Virus record (IMG/VR): IMGVR_UViG_3300012350_000002
Coordinates: 1-49,166 of that record
Direction: 5' to 3' (one strand)
DNA length: 49,166 nt
DNA from: a virus
Part shown: in pieces, positions 1 to 8,240 of the stretch
Layout: each line of letters opens with the position of its first letter
How positions within the stretch are numbered: position 1 is the first letter of the stretch
Notes under the pieces: model-generated
What the model was told of the DNA's origin: nothing
Databases searched by the model: none
Seen by the model: only the letters and a program-made list of their open reading frames with translations
Program-made: the position numbers and the translations under genes

Positions 1-5
1 GAGCC

Positions 6-257
6 CTTGCAATGCGCGAAGGAAAGCGTCGACGTGGTCACGCAAAGATCTCGGTCTAAGGAAGCAAACGAACATGACTTGCTTGCAATGCGCGAAGGAA
101 AGCGTCGACGTGGTCACAACGATGCGATTGAGCGAGCTGCACTGGCTGCCGGGAGGCTTGCAATGCGCGAAGGAAAGCGTCGACGTGGTCACGTAGTGTG
201 TTTGGGATAGAAGGGTCCATTCTTGCAATGCGCGAAGGAAAGCGTCGACGTGGTCAC
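6..257 (-). CRISPR. Four-repeat CRISPR-like array, no cas genes in the window
   Basis: Four identical 36-base direct repeats lie at 6-41, 82-117, 157-192 and 222-257. They begin CTTGCAATGCGCGAAG on the plus strand and end CGTCGACGTGGTCAC. Three unrelated spacers separate them: 42-81 (40 bases), 118-156 (39) and 193-221 (29, unusually short). Read on the minus strand each repeat ends in ATTGCAAG, which resembles the ATTGAAAC/G-like 3' end of many type I and III repeats and would give an 8-base crRNA 5' tag. That suggests minus-strand transcription. Only five bases precede the first repeat, so the array may continue beyond the contig edge. Spacer 42-81 matches the window at 46784-46820; I see no match for the other two. 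No Cas effector or cas1/cas2 is present. Perfect repeats with spacers of similar length support CRISPR; a cluster of DNA-binding sites beside terS is the main alternative. Confidence 0.8.
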
Positions 258-336
258 TCCATGACCCGCATGGTGCGGGTGATTTGCCGACCACGCTCCC
301 GCCGTGCCAATCTTCACGGGTAAAGGAGCGACGCAA
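258..336. other. Region between array and terS with a 7-bp hairpin; possible fourth protospacer
   Basis: Directly after the last repeat comes a perfect inverted repeat, ACCCGCA-TGG-TGCGGGT at 264-280, without a U-run, so it is not an obvious terminator. The terS ribosome-binding site AAAGGAG is at 322-328. The stretch from 258 to about 297 sits exactly where a fourth spacer would be. It could be phage leader DNA, part of a packaging site, or a spacer identical to the phage that bridges array and phage in the assembly. Confidence 0.5.
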
Positions 337-891
337 ATGGGGGGGGGAGCGGCAGTCGTAGCGATCGGAAAGGGCAACCCGCGAAAGCCCTCACTCGTGA
401 AAGAGCAGCAGGGCACGGCGCGTGCGGATCAGAGTAACCCCGCCGAGCCGCGCCCTGATCCGATCAACATCTCCGCTCCGCCGCCCGGGATGACCAAAGA
501 GCAAATCACCGCGTGGCACTGGTTCGCAAAGCTGGTCGACCCGATGCGGATCTCCACCGCCGGCGACCTCGCGGCATTCGAACTCATGGTGAAATCGTGG
601 GTCCTCTGCGCGACAGCCGAAGACTCGCTTCGAAAGCCGATGGTCGTCGACGTGCCGCCGAAGAAGAAGCGAAAGAAGCTTCCCGACGTGGGGCCGCTTC
701 TATACATCGAGTGGGGCGCGACCGTCGCGCGCGTGAAGCCGAGGCCCGAGCTCCTCATCATCGCGACGCACTCGAAGATCCTCCTCTACCAATTCAGTCG
801 CTTCGGCTTGACCCCTGCCGACCGCTCGCGCGTGTCCGAGCTCGAGCAAGTGAGGCCGGGCGATAAGAAGGGCGTCGAAGAGTTTGAATGA
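337..891 (+). CDS. terS: Terminase small subunit (P27-like)
   Basis: Predicted DNA-recognition subunit of the packaging motor, 184 residues. The N-terminal GKGNPRKP segment, the Pro-rich linker (EPRPDP, APPPG) and the helical region with ITAWHWFAKLVDP and D-LAAFELMVKSW fit the P27-type small terminase family. The ATG at 337 is chosen because AAAGGAG lies 8 bases upstream; an in-frame GTG at 304 lacks such a site and would reach back toward the array. The stop overlaps the terL start (ATGA at 888-891), so both are translated from one mRNA. A basic KKKRKK stretch lies mid-protein. The position beside terL and, across the contig ends, the HNH gene supports the call. Confidence 0.85.
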   Translation: MGGGAAVVAIGKGNPRKPSLVKEQQGTARADQSNPAEPRPDPINISAPPPGMTKEQITAWHWFAKLVDPMRISTAGDLAAFELMVKSWVLCATAEDSLRKPMVVDVPPKKKRKKLPDVGPLLYIEWGATVARVKPRPELLIIATHSKILLYQFSRFGLTPADRSRVSELEQVRPGDKKGVEEFE

Positions 892-2663
892 ATGAGGGCG
901 ACGCGCCCGGGTACGTCGAGATCGACGACCCGCATGTGGTCAGGGCGATCGAGTACGCGCGCGCCGTCACCGCCGGCGACGTCGAGGCGTGCGTGCTCAC
1001 CGTCGCCGCGTGCCGCCGCCAACTCGGCGACCTCGAGACGTGGGCCAACGATCCCGCGTATCCCTTTCGCTTCGACGTCGCGCTCGCCGGCAAGGTCTGC
1101 CGCTTTCTCGAGCTCTTGCCGCACGTGAAGGGGCCGAAGGCCAACAAGGGCGAGCTCCTCGTGCTCGAGCCGTGGCAGTGCTTCGTGGTGACGACGCTCT
1201 ACGGGTGGGTGGCGAAGGTCGGTGAGCGCGCGGGCAAGCGGCGCTTTCGCCGCGCATACATCGAGGTCGCCCGCGGCAACGCGAAGAGCACGCTTCTCGC
1301 TGGGCTACTTCTCTACTCGATGCTCGAGGGCGAGCAGGGGGCGGAGTGCGTCTCCGCGGCGACCAAGCATGAGCAAGCGGCGATCGTGTTCGGCGTGGCG
1401 CAAGCGATGCTCCGAAAGCGGCCCGACCTTCGCGGGCGGCTCGGCTTTCGCGACACGACGCACCGGCTGCTCCACCGAAAGAGCGGCGGGCTCGCCTTCC
1501 CTTTGAGCCGCGACAGCAAGACGCAAGACGGGCTGAACATCCACTTTGCATGCATCGATGAGCTTCACGCGCACAAGACGCGTGAGACGTATGACGTCGT
1601 GGAGACGGGCACCGGCAAGCGGGACAACTCGCTCCTCGTCGTCATCACGACGGCGGGCACCGATACGAGCGGGATTTGCTACGAGATCCGATCATATTGC
1701 CAACAGGTACTCGAGGGGCGCGAGACGGATGATGCGCAGTTCGCGGTCATCTACACGCTCGATGATTCGGACGATTGGGTCGATCCTCGCACGTGGCTGA
1801 AAGCCAATCCGAATTGGGGCGTGTCCGTGCAGCCCGAGGTGGTCGAGCAACTTGCGCAAAAGGCCAAGGCCGTCGCGAGCGCGCAGAACAATTTCAAGAC
1901 CAAGCACTTGAATGTGTGGTGCAACGCGCACCACGCATGGATGAACATGGTGGCGTGGAACGCGTGCGGCGACACAACGATGCGGCTCGATGACTTCTTG
2001 GGTGAGCCGTGCTTCGAAGCGCTGGACCTGGCCAACACGATCGACATTTGCGCCCGGGCGCTTCTCTTCTGGAAAGACCTCCCCCACAGGAACGAGGGCA
2101 AGCGCGCCGCCGGCGAGCTCGAGCGGCACTGGTACGCGTTCACGGTGCACTACCTTCCCGAGGAAGCGATCGACGCCGGCCGAAACGCCTCGTATCAGGG
2201 CTGGGCGAAGATGGGGCTTTTGAAGACGACACCGGGTAAGGCGCTCGACCTCGATGCGGTGCGCGACGATCTCGAGGCCGACCGCGGCAGGTTCGAGATC
2301 CGCGAGATCCCCTTCGACCCCTACCAGGCCCGAAAGCTCGTTTCCGAATGTCTGAAGCTCGAGCTCCCCATGGTCGAGTTTCGAATGACGGTTCCCAACA
2401 TCTCCCCTCCGATGAAGGAGCTCGAAGCGCTCGTGCTCGATGGGCGCTTTCACCACACAGGGGATCCTTGCCTCAATTGGCAGATCTCGAACGTCGTTTG
2501 CCACACGGACGCGAAGGACAATATCTACCCGCGCAAGGTGCGCGCCGAACTCAAGATCGATGCGGCCGTGGCGCTCATCATGGCGCTCGGCCGGGCAGTA
2601 GTGTACGAATCGGAGCCAGATCCCTATAGTGAGGGGCGGGGTTTTTTGACACTATCGGCGTAG
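888..2663 (+). CDS. terL: Terminase large subunit
   Basis: ATPase and nuclease of the packaging motor, 591 residues, Terminase_1/HK97-like. Visible motifs are the Walker A variant ARGNAKST near residues 128-135, Walker B ACIDELHAH near 221-229 with the catalytic Glu after IDE, and the coupling motif ITTAGTD near 253-259. A C-terminal nuclease domain begins near ALDLANTIDI, with acidic residues at intervals. The start overlaps terS by four bases. Length and motif order are normal for the family, and a portal and ClpP-like protease follow as in HK97-type modules. Confidence 0.97.
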   Translation: MNEGDAPGYVEIDDPHVVRAIEYARAVTAGDVEACVLTVAACRRQLGDLETWANDPAYPFRFDVALAGKVCRFLELLPHVKGPKANKGELLVLEPWQCFVVTTLYGWVAKVGERAGKRRFRRAYIEVARGNAKSTLLAGLLLYSMLEGEQGAECVSAATKHEQAAIVFGVAQAMLRKRPDLRGRLGFRDTTHRLLHRKSGGLAFPLSRDSKTQDGLNIHFACIDELHAHKTRETYDVVETGTGKRDNSLLVVITTAGTDTSGICYEIRSYCQQVLEGRETDDAQFAVIYTLDDSDDWVDPRTWLKANPNWGVSVQPEVVEQLAQKAKAVASAQNNFKTKHLNVWCNAHHAWMNMVAWNACGDTTMRLDDFLGEPCFEALDLANTIDICARALLFWKDLPHRNEGKRAAGELERHWYAFTVHYLPEEAIDAGRNASYQGWAKMGLLKTTPGKALDLDAVRDDLEADRGRFEIREIPFDPYQARKLVSECLKLELPMVEFRMTVPNISPPMKELEALVLDGRFHHTGDPCLNWQISNVVCHTDAKDNIYPRKVRAELKIDAAVALIMALGRAVVYESEPDPYSEGRGFLTLSA

Positions 2664-2683
2664 GGGGAGGGCGAGCGGGGGGG

Positions 2684-2917
2684 ATGGCGACGATGCCGTT
2701 GACGATGACGGTCCGCGTCAAGACGAGTGCATTCGACAAGATCGATGTGCTCGCCGGGCTCGGCATCGCTGCCCTTTCGACCGGTACTTGGCGCGTCTTC
2801 GGGTGGGGATGGGCGCTTATTGTGCTCGGCTGTCTCCTCCTGGCCGGAGCTATCATGTTCGCGTTTGCGTGGGCGCCGAGCGAGACAGCGGGCGAGCGTC
2901 GTGCCGATCCTTCGTGA
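2684..2917 (+). CDS. Small two-helix membrane protein between terL and portal
   Basis: 77 residues with two hydrophobic stretches, roughly 22-35 (VLAGLGIAALSTGTW) and 41-62 (GWGWALIVLGCLLLAGAIMF), and a short polar tail. A G-rich ribosome-binding region (GCGGGGGGG) directly precedes the ATG. The 3' end overlaps the predicted portal start by 17 bases. It has no recognisable family. Small membrane proteins inserted in head operons are known but mostly uncharacterised. It could instead be a fortuitous frame, though codon bias and the overlap favour a gene. Confidence 0.55.
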   Translation: MATMPLTMTVRVKTSAFDKIDVLAGLGIAALSTGTWRVFGWGWALIVLGCLLLAGAIMFAFAWAPSETAGERRADPS

Positions 2918-4610
2918 CTTCGCCCGCTCCATGCGGGCCGCCCTTCGGAGCGTGCCCGACGATCCCTATCGTGTGATGCAATTCTTGCCGGTGCCGCTCA
3001 TGCCGGCCGGCATCCACGTCACGATGGACACGGCGCTCCAGATCGCCGGCGTCTGGGCGTGCGTCGATGCGATCAGCTCGGCGCTCGCCTCGTGCGCGTG
3101 GCTGGTGCTCACGCGCGACGACCGCGGGCGAAGGAAGGTGCTTCCCGAGGACCCCGCGAGCTACCTGCTCAACGTGCGGCCCAATCCCGACATGACGGCC
3201 ATCGCCTTTCGCGAGGCGATTCTCTTCATGTGTTTGACGTACGGTAACGGGTACGCCGAGATCGTGCGCGACCTCGCGAACCGTCCTTCGGCGATCTGGC
3301 CTCTCATCCCTGACCGCGTGACGCCTCGCCGGCTCGACAAGGCCCAGGGCTACACGCTCGTGTACGACTACGCGAACCCGGACGGCTCGTTCACGACGCT
3401 GCCGGCGAGCGATGTGCTCCACTTCCACGGTCCGGGGATTCACGGGCTCATGGGAGACAACCTCGTCGCGAGGATGGCCAAGAGCATCGCACTCGCCGCG
3501 GCGCACGAGCGGTTTGCAAGCACCTACTTCGGCAACAACACGGTCATCGGCGGCTGGATTGAATATCCCAGGGTGCTCGGTCCGGAAGCCCACACGCAAA
3601 TGCAAAAGAGCTGGGAGGACCAGCACAAGGGACCGGACAAGGCGCACAAGGCGATCATCATGGAGAACGGCGCGAAGTATCACGCGGTCGACTCCAACGC
3701 CGAGAAGGCGCAACTCATCGAGTCGCGGCAGTTTCAATTGGAAGAGATCTGCCGCTGGTACAAGGTGCCGCCGCACAAGGTGCAGCACTTGACCCGCGCG
3801 ACGTTCAACAACATCGAGCACCTCGGGCTCGAGTGGGTACGCGATGGTCTCACGCCGTGGGCCATGCGGCTCGAGCAGGAAATCGACTTCAAGCTCTTCC
3901 CCGCTCGCGGACTCGCGAGACGCACCAAGCTCGACATGGCGTGGCTTACGTACGGGGACGCGAAAAGCCGCGCCGAGTACTACAAGATCATGCGCGAGGC
4001 TGGGGCGTTTACCATCAACCAGATCCTCGAAAAAGAAGGCGACAATCCCATCGGCGACGAGGGCGACGTGCGCATCGTCCCGCTCAACTTCCAAACGATT
4101 AAACAGATTCTCATCGCCGAAGAGAACGCGGAGCTTGCACTTGAAGCCGCGCAAAAGCTCGCTGACAGCCCCGAGGCGGACGACACGGCACCGGTCGACC
4201 CCGAGGAAGACATCGGCGAGACCGACCCGAACGAAGAGCGCGGCGACATTGAAGAGAAAAGCAAAAGCGCCGCGGCACTTCGTGAAGCGGTCGCCCTGAA
4301 CTTTGCCTCGACGTTCGCGCACTACGAGCGGCGTCTTGCCAATCGCCGCGCCGATCTCGAGCGGCGCCAAGCGCCCGAGAAAGTCGAGTCGAACCTTGCG
4401 AGCGAGCGCGTGGCCCTTCGCCCGCAGATCCTCGCCGAGAGCACGGCCACCGTCGAGCTTTGCCGCCGCATCACGGGGCAAGTCCTCGAGCTCGACGCGC
4501 CCATCCTTCTCGCGCTCGACGAAATCGACAACGGCGCCGACCCGCGGACTGTCGCCGCGCGGCTCGCTATTCGCATTCTGCCGGCGACAACGACGGAGCG
4601 AGCCGCATGA
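2901..4610 (+). CDS. Portal protein (HK97-like)
   Basis: Forms the dodecameric portal ring through which DNA enters and leaves the head. The family signature region reads IAGVWACVDAISSALASCAWLV, followed by LLNVRPNPDMTAIAFREAI and, further on, WYKVPPHKV and FNNIEHLGLEWV, which are typical of Phage_portal proteins. The GTG at 2901 gives 569 residues; ATG 2931 is an alternative. The protein is longer than the usual ~400 residues because of an acidic, coiled C-terminal extension (from about residue 410, rich in E and D). The stop overlaps the protease start (ATGA). Confidence 0.93.
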   Translation: MPILRDFARSMRAALRSVPDDPYRVMQFLPVPLMPAGIHVTMDTALQIAGVWACVDAISSALASCAWLVLTRDDRGRRKVLPEDPASYLLNVRPNPDMTAIAFREAILFMCLTYGNGYAEIVRDLANRPSAIWPLIPDRVTPRRLDKAQGYTLVYDYANPDGSFTTLPASDVLHFHGPGIHGLMGDNLVARMAKSIALAAAHERFASTYFGNNTVIGGWIEYPRVLGPEAHTQMQKSWEDQHKGPDKAHKAIIMENGAKYHAVDSNAEKAQLIESRQFQLEEICRWYKVPPHKVQHLTRATFNNIEHLGLEWVRDGLTPWAMRLEQEIDFKLFPARGLARRTKLDMAWLTYGDAKSRAEYYKIMREAGAFTINQILEKEGDNPIGDEGDVRIVPLNFQTIKQILIAEENAELALEAAQKLADSPEADDTAPVDPEEDIGETDPNEERGDIEEKSKSAAALREAVALNFASTFAHYERRLANRRADLERRQAPEKVESNLASERVALRPQILAESTATVELCRRITGQVLELDAPILLALDEIDNGADPRTVAARLAIRILPATTTERAA

Positions 4611-5461
4611 GACTCAAGCGATCCAATGGGACCTTTCCCTTCCCCACCGACCTCGTGCCCGCGGCGCTTGAGCCGGCCGCGCCCAATCCATCGCGACCGC
4701 GCGCGGCAGCTGGGGGGAGGTTCTTCGCTCGCGCGAACGCGAAAGAAAAGACCGGCGAGCTTTATCTCTACGACGTCATCGGCGGCTACTGGGACGGCAT
4801 CCACGCGAAGGACATCGTCAAGGCGCTCGACGAGATGGGCTCCGCCACCAAGACGCTCAACATCTACATCAATTCGCCCGGTGGCGAGGTGTTCGAAGCA
4901 GTCGCGATCATGAGTGTGCTCGAGCGGTTCGATGCGACGAAGAACGTCTACATCGACGGCATTGCTGCCAGCGCTGCGTCCTTCGTTGCGATGGTCGGCG
5001 ACACGATCACGACGGCGAGTAACGGCATGTGGATGATCCACGAGCCGTGGGGCTTCGCGATGGGGCCGGCCAAGGACATGCGCGCGACCGCCGACGTGCT
5101 CGACAAGATCCGCGGCACGATGATCGACATCTACGCGAAGAGGACCGGCGCGAAGGCCGACGACATCTCGCAGTGGCTTGCCGATGAAACGTGGATGACC
5201 GCGGCCGAGGCGAAAGAGCGCGGCTTCACCGACGAGGTCACCGAGGAAGAGAAGTCGACTGGGCAAGACGTTGCCGCCGCGTACGCGGACGTCATTGCCG
5301 CGTACAAGCACCCGCCCGCGAAGTACCGCCCGCCGAGCTCGCCGAGTGACGCGCGGCTCGCAGCGGCCGAGGCGTATGCGATGAGAGTTCGAGCCGGGGC
5401 TAGCCCCGGTGCGAAGCGCGAAGGCCAGCCGGAGCGCGTGGGGCAATCAACGACACGATGA
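4607..5461 (+). CDS. ClpP-like head maturation protease
   Basis: Serine protease of the S14/ClpP fold that processes capsid during maturation, 284 residues. It has the oxyanion and substrate strand NIYINSPGGEV (about 85-95), the nucleophile in DGIAASAASF (Ser about 122) and the histidine in MWMIHEPWG (His about 145). The ATG overlaps the portal stop. The region after about residue 235 is proline- and alanine-rich and may be scaffold-like. The order portal-protease-capsid matches HK97-type phages, where the protease removes the capsid delta domain. Confidence 0.95.
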   Translation: MRLKRSNGTFPFPTDLVPAALEPAAPNPSRPRAAAGGRFFARANAKEKTGELYLYDVIGGYWDGIHAKDIVKALDEMGSATKTLNIYINSPGGEVFEAVAIMSVLERFDATKNVYIDGIAASAASFVAMVGDTITTASNGMWMIHEPWGFAMGPAKDMRATADVLDKIRGTMIDIYAKRTGAKADDISQWLADETWMTAAEAKERGFTDEVTEEEKSTGQDVAAAYADVIAAYKHPPAKYRPPSSPSDARLAAAEAYAMRVRAGASPGAKREGQPERVGQSTTR

Positions 5462-5496
5462 CGGGGCAGCGCTTCGTCTGAATTGGGGAAAGACAA

Positions 5497-6960
5497 ATGA
5501 GACTTCACCATCAACTTTCAAGACTGCTCGCGGTGCTGGCCGCGGTGCCGATCTGCGTTTACGCGGATGCGCGCAATCCGGTCGTCGCGATCGAGGAGCT
5601 ACGCAACAAGGTTTGCGCGCTCGTCGACCGGGCCAAATCGATCAAGGCTACCGCCGACGCGGACAACCGGCCCATGACGGACGAGGAGAGCCGCGAATTT
5701 GACGCGATTCTCAATGCTGTCGACGCGACCAAGGCTGAGATTGCTCAGTCGGAGCGGCTTCTCGCACTCGACCTGGAGATCTCGGCGCCCGGGCCACGCC
5801 GCACGCAGCCGGCCGACGATCCCGCAGTAGCAGCAGCGCCCCCGCCCGCAGCGGCAGCGCGACCGGGCAATGGTGCGGCGCCCCGAGTGACCGGTGGCAT
5901 GCCGTCGGGCGCTTCCGCCGGGAGCTACGGCTTTCGTTCGCTCGGCGAGTTCGCGCTCTCCGTGAAGAACTCCATTCGTGGGCAGACGGATCCCCGGCTC
6001 ATGTCGGCCGGTCCGACGACCTACGGGCAAGAGGGCACGGGCGAAGACGGCGGCTTTGCCGTGCCGCCCGACATGCGCACCGAAATCCTCTCGAAGGTGA
6101 TGGGGGAAGAAAGCCTTCTTCAGTACACCGACCAGCAGGTCTCGAGCTCGAATCAGCTCACGGTGCCGAAAGACGAAACGACGGCTTGGCAAACATCCGG
6201 CGGTGTCCAGGCGTACTGGGAAAACGAGGCTGCTCAGCTCAAGGCAAGCAAAATGGAGCTCCAATCGGAGACCATCCGCTTGAACAAGCTGACGTCGCTC
6301 ATTCCGGTGACCTCTGAGCTTCTCGAGGACGCAACCGCGCTCGCGTCGTACCTGCGTCGCAAGGCGCCCGAAAAGATGACGTTCAAGATCAACGACGCGC
6401 TCGTGAACGGCGTGGGTAAGGGGCAGCCGCAGGGGATTCTCAACTCGGGGGCCAAGGTCGCTGTGGCCAAGGAGACCGGGCAAACTGACCTCACGGTGAA
6501 CTTTGCCAACATCAACAAGATGTGGGCGAGAATGTACGCGCCGTGCCGTCGCCGATCGATCTGGATCGTCAACCAAGACGTCGAGCCGCAACTCATGGCG
6601 CTCGCGTTTCCGAACGCGGGCTCGGGCACCGTCGTGCCGGTGTACATGCCGCCCGGCGGTCTCTCGGTCGGGCCGTACGCCACGCTTCTCGGCCGGCCCG
6701 TCATCCCCAGCGAAGTCGCCCAGCAACTCGGCTACGAGGGCGATCTCATCCTCGTCGACTTCTCGCAGTACCTCACCGTTGCCAAGGCGGGCGGGCTTCG
6801 CTCGGACATCTCCATTCACCTATGGTTCGACTACGACGTGACGGCCTTCCGTTTCATCATGCGGCTCGGCGGTCAGTGCTGGTGGACCTCGCCCATCAAG
6901 CGCGCGCACGGGACGAACACCCTTTCGACGTGCGTCACCCTCGCCGACCGGCACGCCTAA
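5497..6960 (+). CDS. Major capsid protein (HK97 fold)
   Basis: 487 residues. Residues about 28-95 are a charged helical delta-like domain (EELRNKVCALVDRAKSIK), followed by a Pro/Ala linker and the capsid core from about 140. The core carries the family motif EDGGFAVPPDMRTEI, then LTSLIPVTSELLEDA and NDALVNGVGKGQPQGIL. The start has a GGGGAAAG site upstream. Oddly, the first 24 residues (HQLSRLLAVLAAVPICVYADA) resemble a signal peptide. Since the delta domain is probably cleaved off by the upstream protease, this may not matter. Confidence 0.95.
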   Translation: MRLHHQLSRLLAVLAAVPICVYADARNPVVAIEELRNKVCALVDRAKSIKATADADNRPMTDEESREFDAILNAVDATKAEIAQSERLLALDLEISAPGPRRTQPADDPAVAAAPPPAAAARPGNGAAPRVTGGMPSGASAGSYGFRSLGEFALSVKNSIRGQTDPRLMSAGPTTYGQEGTGEDGGFAVPPDMRTEILSKVMGEESLLQYTDQQVSSSNQLTVPKDETTAWQTSGGVQAYWENEAAQLKASKMELQSETIRLNKLTSLIPVTSELLEDATALASYLRRKAPEKMTFKINDALVNGVGKGQPQGILNSGAKVAVAKETGQTDLTVNFANINKMWARMYAPCRRRSIWIVNQDVEPQLMALAFPNAGSGTVVPVYMPPGGLSVGPYATLLGRPVIPSEVAQQLGYEGDLILVDFSQYLTVAKAGGLRSDISIHLWFDYDVTAFRFIMRLGGQCWWTSPIKRAHGTNTLSTCVTLADRHA

Positions 6961-7006
6961 TCGGGGTCGGCCCTACAAACTCCAAAGCAAAGAAAGAAAA
7001 GCCAAC

Positions 7007-7441
7007 ATGATCAGCGTAAACGTCAGACCGAGCTCGGTCATCCTCATCAAAGACACGATCCCGGCGCAATCGCTCACGGCCTCGGCCGCGTCGACGGGAT
7101 GGGTGAAAACATCCGACGAGCACAAGCACGCCATTGCGCTTCTCTTCGGATCGATCGCGACGGGGGCAGGCGTCACCATCTCCGCGCAGCAGGCGACCGA
7201 TTCGTCGGGTACGGGCGCGAAGGTGCTCAACATCAACGGAGCGGCGACGGCGGTCTATGTCGACACCGACGACAACAAGAGCGCGATTCTCGACCTCGAT
7301 CCCGTCGATGTCGAGAACACGTTCTATTACATTCGCGCGACCGTCACCACGACGGGAGCCGGCGACGCGGTGCTCGTTGCCGCGGCGCTCATCGGCGTCG
7401 GGCCGAAGCATGAGACGGGGCTGAACCCCTCGACGACGTAG
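7007..7441 (+). CDS. Probable head decoration or minor capsid protein
   Basis: 144 residues, rich in Ala, Thr and Val with a beta-strand pattern (SGTGAKVLNINGAATAVYV) and no membrane segment. It follows the capsid gene by 46 bases and precedes a terminator-like hairpin, the usual position of a decoration protein. No specific family is recognised, so the role is inferred from position and composition. Confidence 0.55.
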   Translation: MISVNVRPSSVILIKDTIPAQSLTASAASTGWVKTSDEHKHAIALLFGSIATGAGVTISAQQATDSSGTGAKVLNINGAATAVYVDTDDNKSAILDLDPVDVENTFYYIRATVTTTGAGDAVLVAAALIGVGPKHETGLNPSTT

Positions 7442-7456
7442 CCAGTATCTTTGGGC

Positions 7457-7499
7457 GGGGGACTCGGGGCTCTTATCCCTTTCGAGTTTCGGGTCCCCC
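7457..7499 (+). terminator. Hairpin after the capsid/decoration operon
   Basis: GGGGGAC at 7457-7463 pairs with GTCCCCC at 7493-7499, and an inner CTCG/CGAG pair (7463-7466 with 7483-7486) extends the fold. There is no U-run after it, so it may attenuate transcription or protect mRNA ends rather than stop transcription fully. It separates the highly expressed capsid genes from the connector genes. Confidence 0.5.
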
Positions 7500-7526
7500 G
7501 TTCGCAGTGTGGGAGGCGAGGCGCTT

Positions 7527-8240
7527 TTGAGTTCGTACCTGTATGACCGATCGGTTCGCGGAGCCAAGCTCATCACCGGCCCGGTGGTGGAGCCGGTGTC
7601 CCTCGATCTGGCCAAGCAGCACTTGCGACTCGAGTCGTCCTTCACTACCGATGACACGTACGTCAAGACGCTTATCCGCGCCGCGCGCGCGTGGGCGGAG
7701 CAGTACACCCGCCAGTGCTTTTGCAAGCAGACGTGGAAGCTCACGCTCGACCGGTTCCCGACCTGGGGCGATACCGACGACGTCTATTTTTGGCTCTTTC
7801 GCCGAGGGATCATCGACCTTGCGAAGCCCCCGCTCACGGCGGTCACCGAGCTCGCGTACATCGATACCAGCGGCACGCGCACGGTCATTGACCCAAGCCT
7901 CTACAAGCTCGACATCCAAGCGGCCTACGCTCGGCTCGAGCCGGTGTATGGGGAGTTCTGGCCCATCACACAGTTTTCGATCGCGACGGTCGAGATCACG
8001 ACGACGAGCGGCTACACGGATGGCGTGAAGACGCCGGGCGGATCGACTCCGCCCGACAACGCGCCCGCCGACGGCGATCCGCTGAACCTCATCCCCGACC
8101 CCATCAAGCTTGCGATGCTTCTCCTCGTTGGCGCGTTCTACGAGAACCGCGAAGAGGTGCTCGTTGGCCAGATCCCAACGCGCCTTCCCTTCGGCGTGGA
8201 GGACCTTCTCTCGCCCTATCGCTTCGTGAGGTGGCCGTGA
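7527..8240 (+). CDS. Head-tail connector (gp6-like adaptor)
   Basis: About 237 residues. The N-terminal helical part (EPVSLDLAKQHLRLE, then LIRAARAWAEQYTRQ) is the hallmark of gp6-like connector proteins, which bind below the portal. TTG 7527 is preferred because GGGAGGCGAG lies about six bases upstream; an in-frame GTG at 7509 would add six residues without a ribosome-binding site. The C-terminal half has beta-rich segments and ends with ALLLVGAFYENRE-like helices (LAMLLLVGAFYENR), also typical. It overlaps the following joining gene. Confidence 0.88.
   Translation: MSSYLYDRSVRGAKLITGPVVEPVSLDLAKQHLRLESSFTTDDTYVKTLIRAARAWAEQYTRQCFCKQTWKLTLDRFPTWGDTDDVYFWLFRRGIIDLAKPPLTAVTELAYIDTSGTRTVIDPSLYKLDIQAAYARLEPVYGEFWPITQFSIATVEITTTSGYTDGVKTPGGSTPPDNAPADGDPLNLIPDPIKLAMLLLVGAFYENREEVLVGQIPTRLPFGVEDLLSPYRFVRWP

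Noticed and set aside
7-210. Open frame of 67 codons across the array
   Set aside because: It translates the repeats themselves (MREGKRRRG repeated) and has no ribosome-binding site; a by-product of the repeats.
118-221. Matches of spacers 2 and 3 to the window
   Set aside because: By eye I found no match beyond the six-base AACGAT coincidence; a database search is needed.
264-280. Hairpin before terS as a terminator
   Set aside because: No T tract follows, and it precedes rather than ends a gene; kept only as a structural note.
2853-4481. Long minus-strand open frame (542 codons) opposite the portal gene
   Set aside because: High-GC DNA gives long antisense frames. The sequence lacks family features and lies wholly opposite a clear portal gene.
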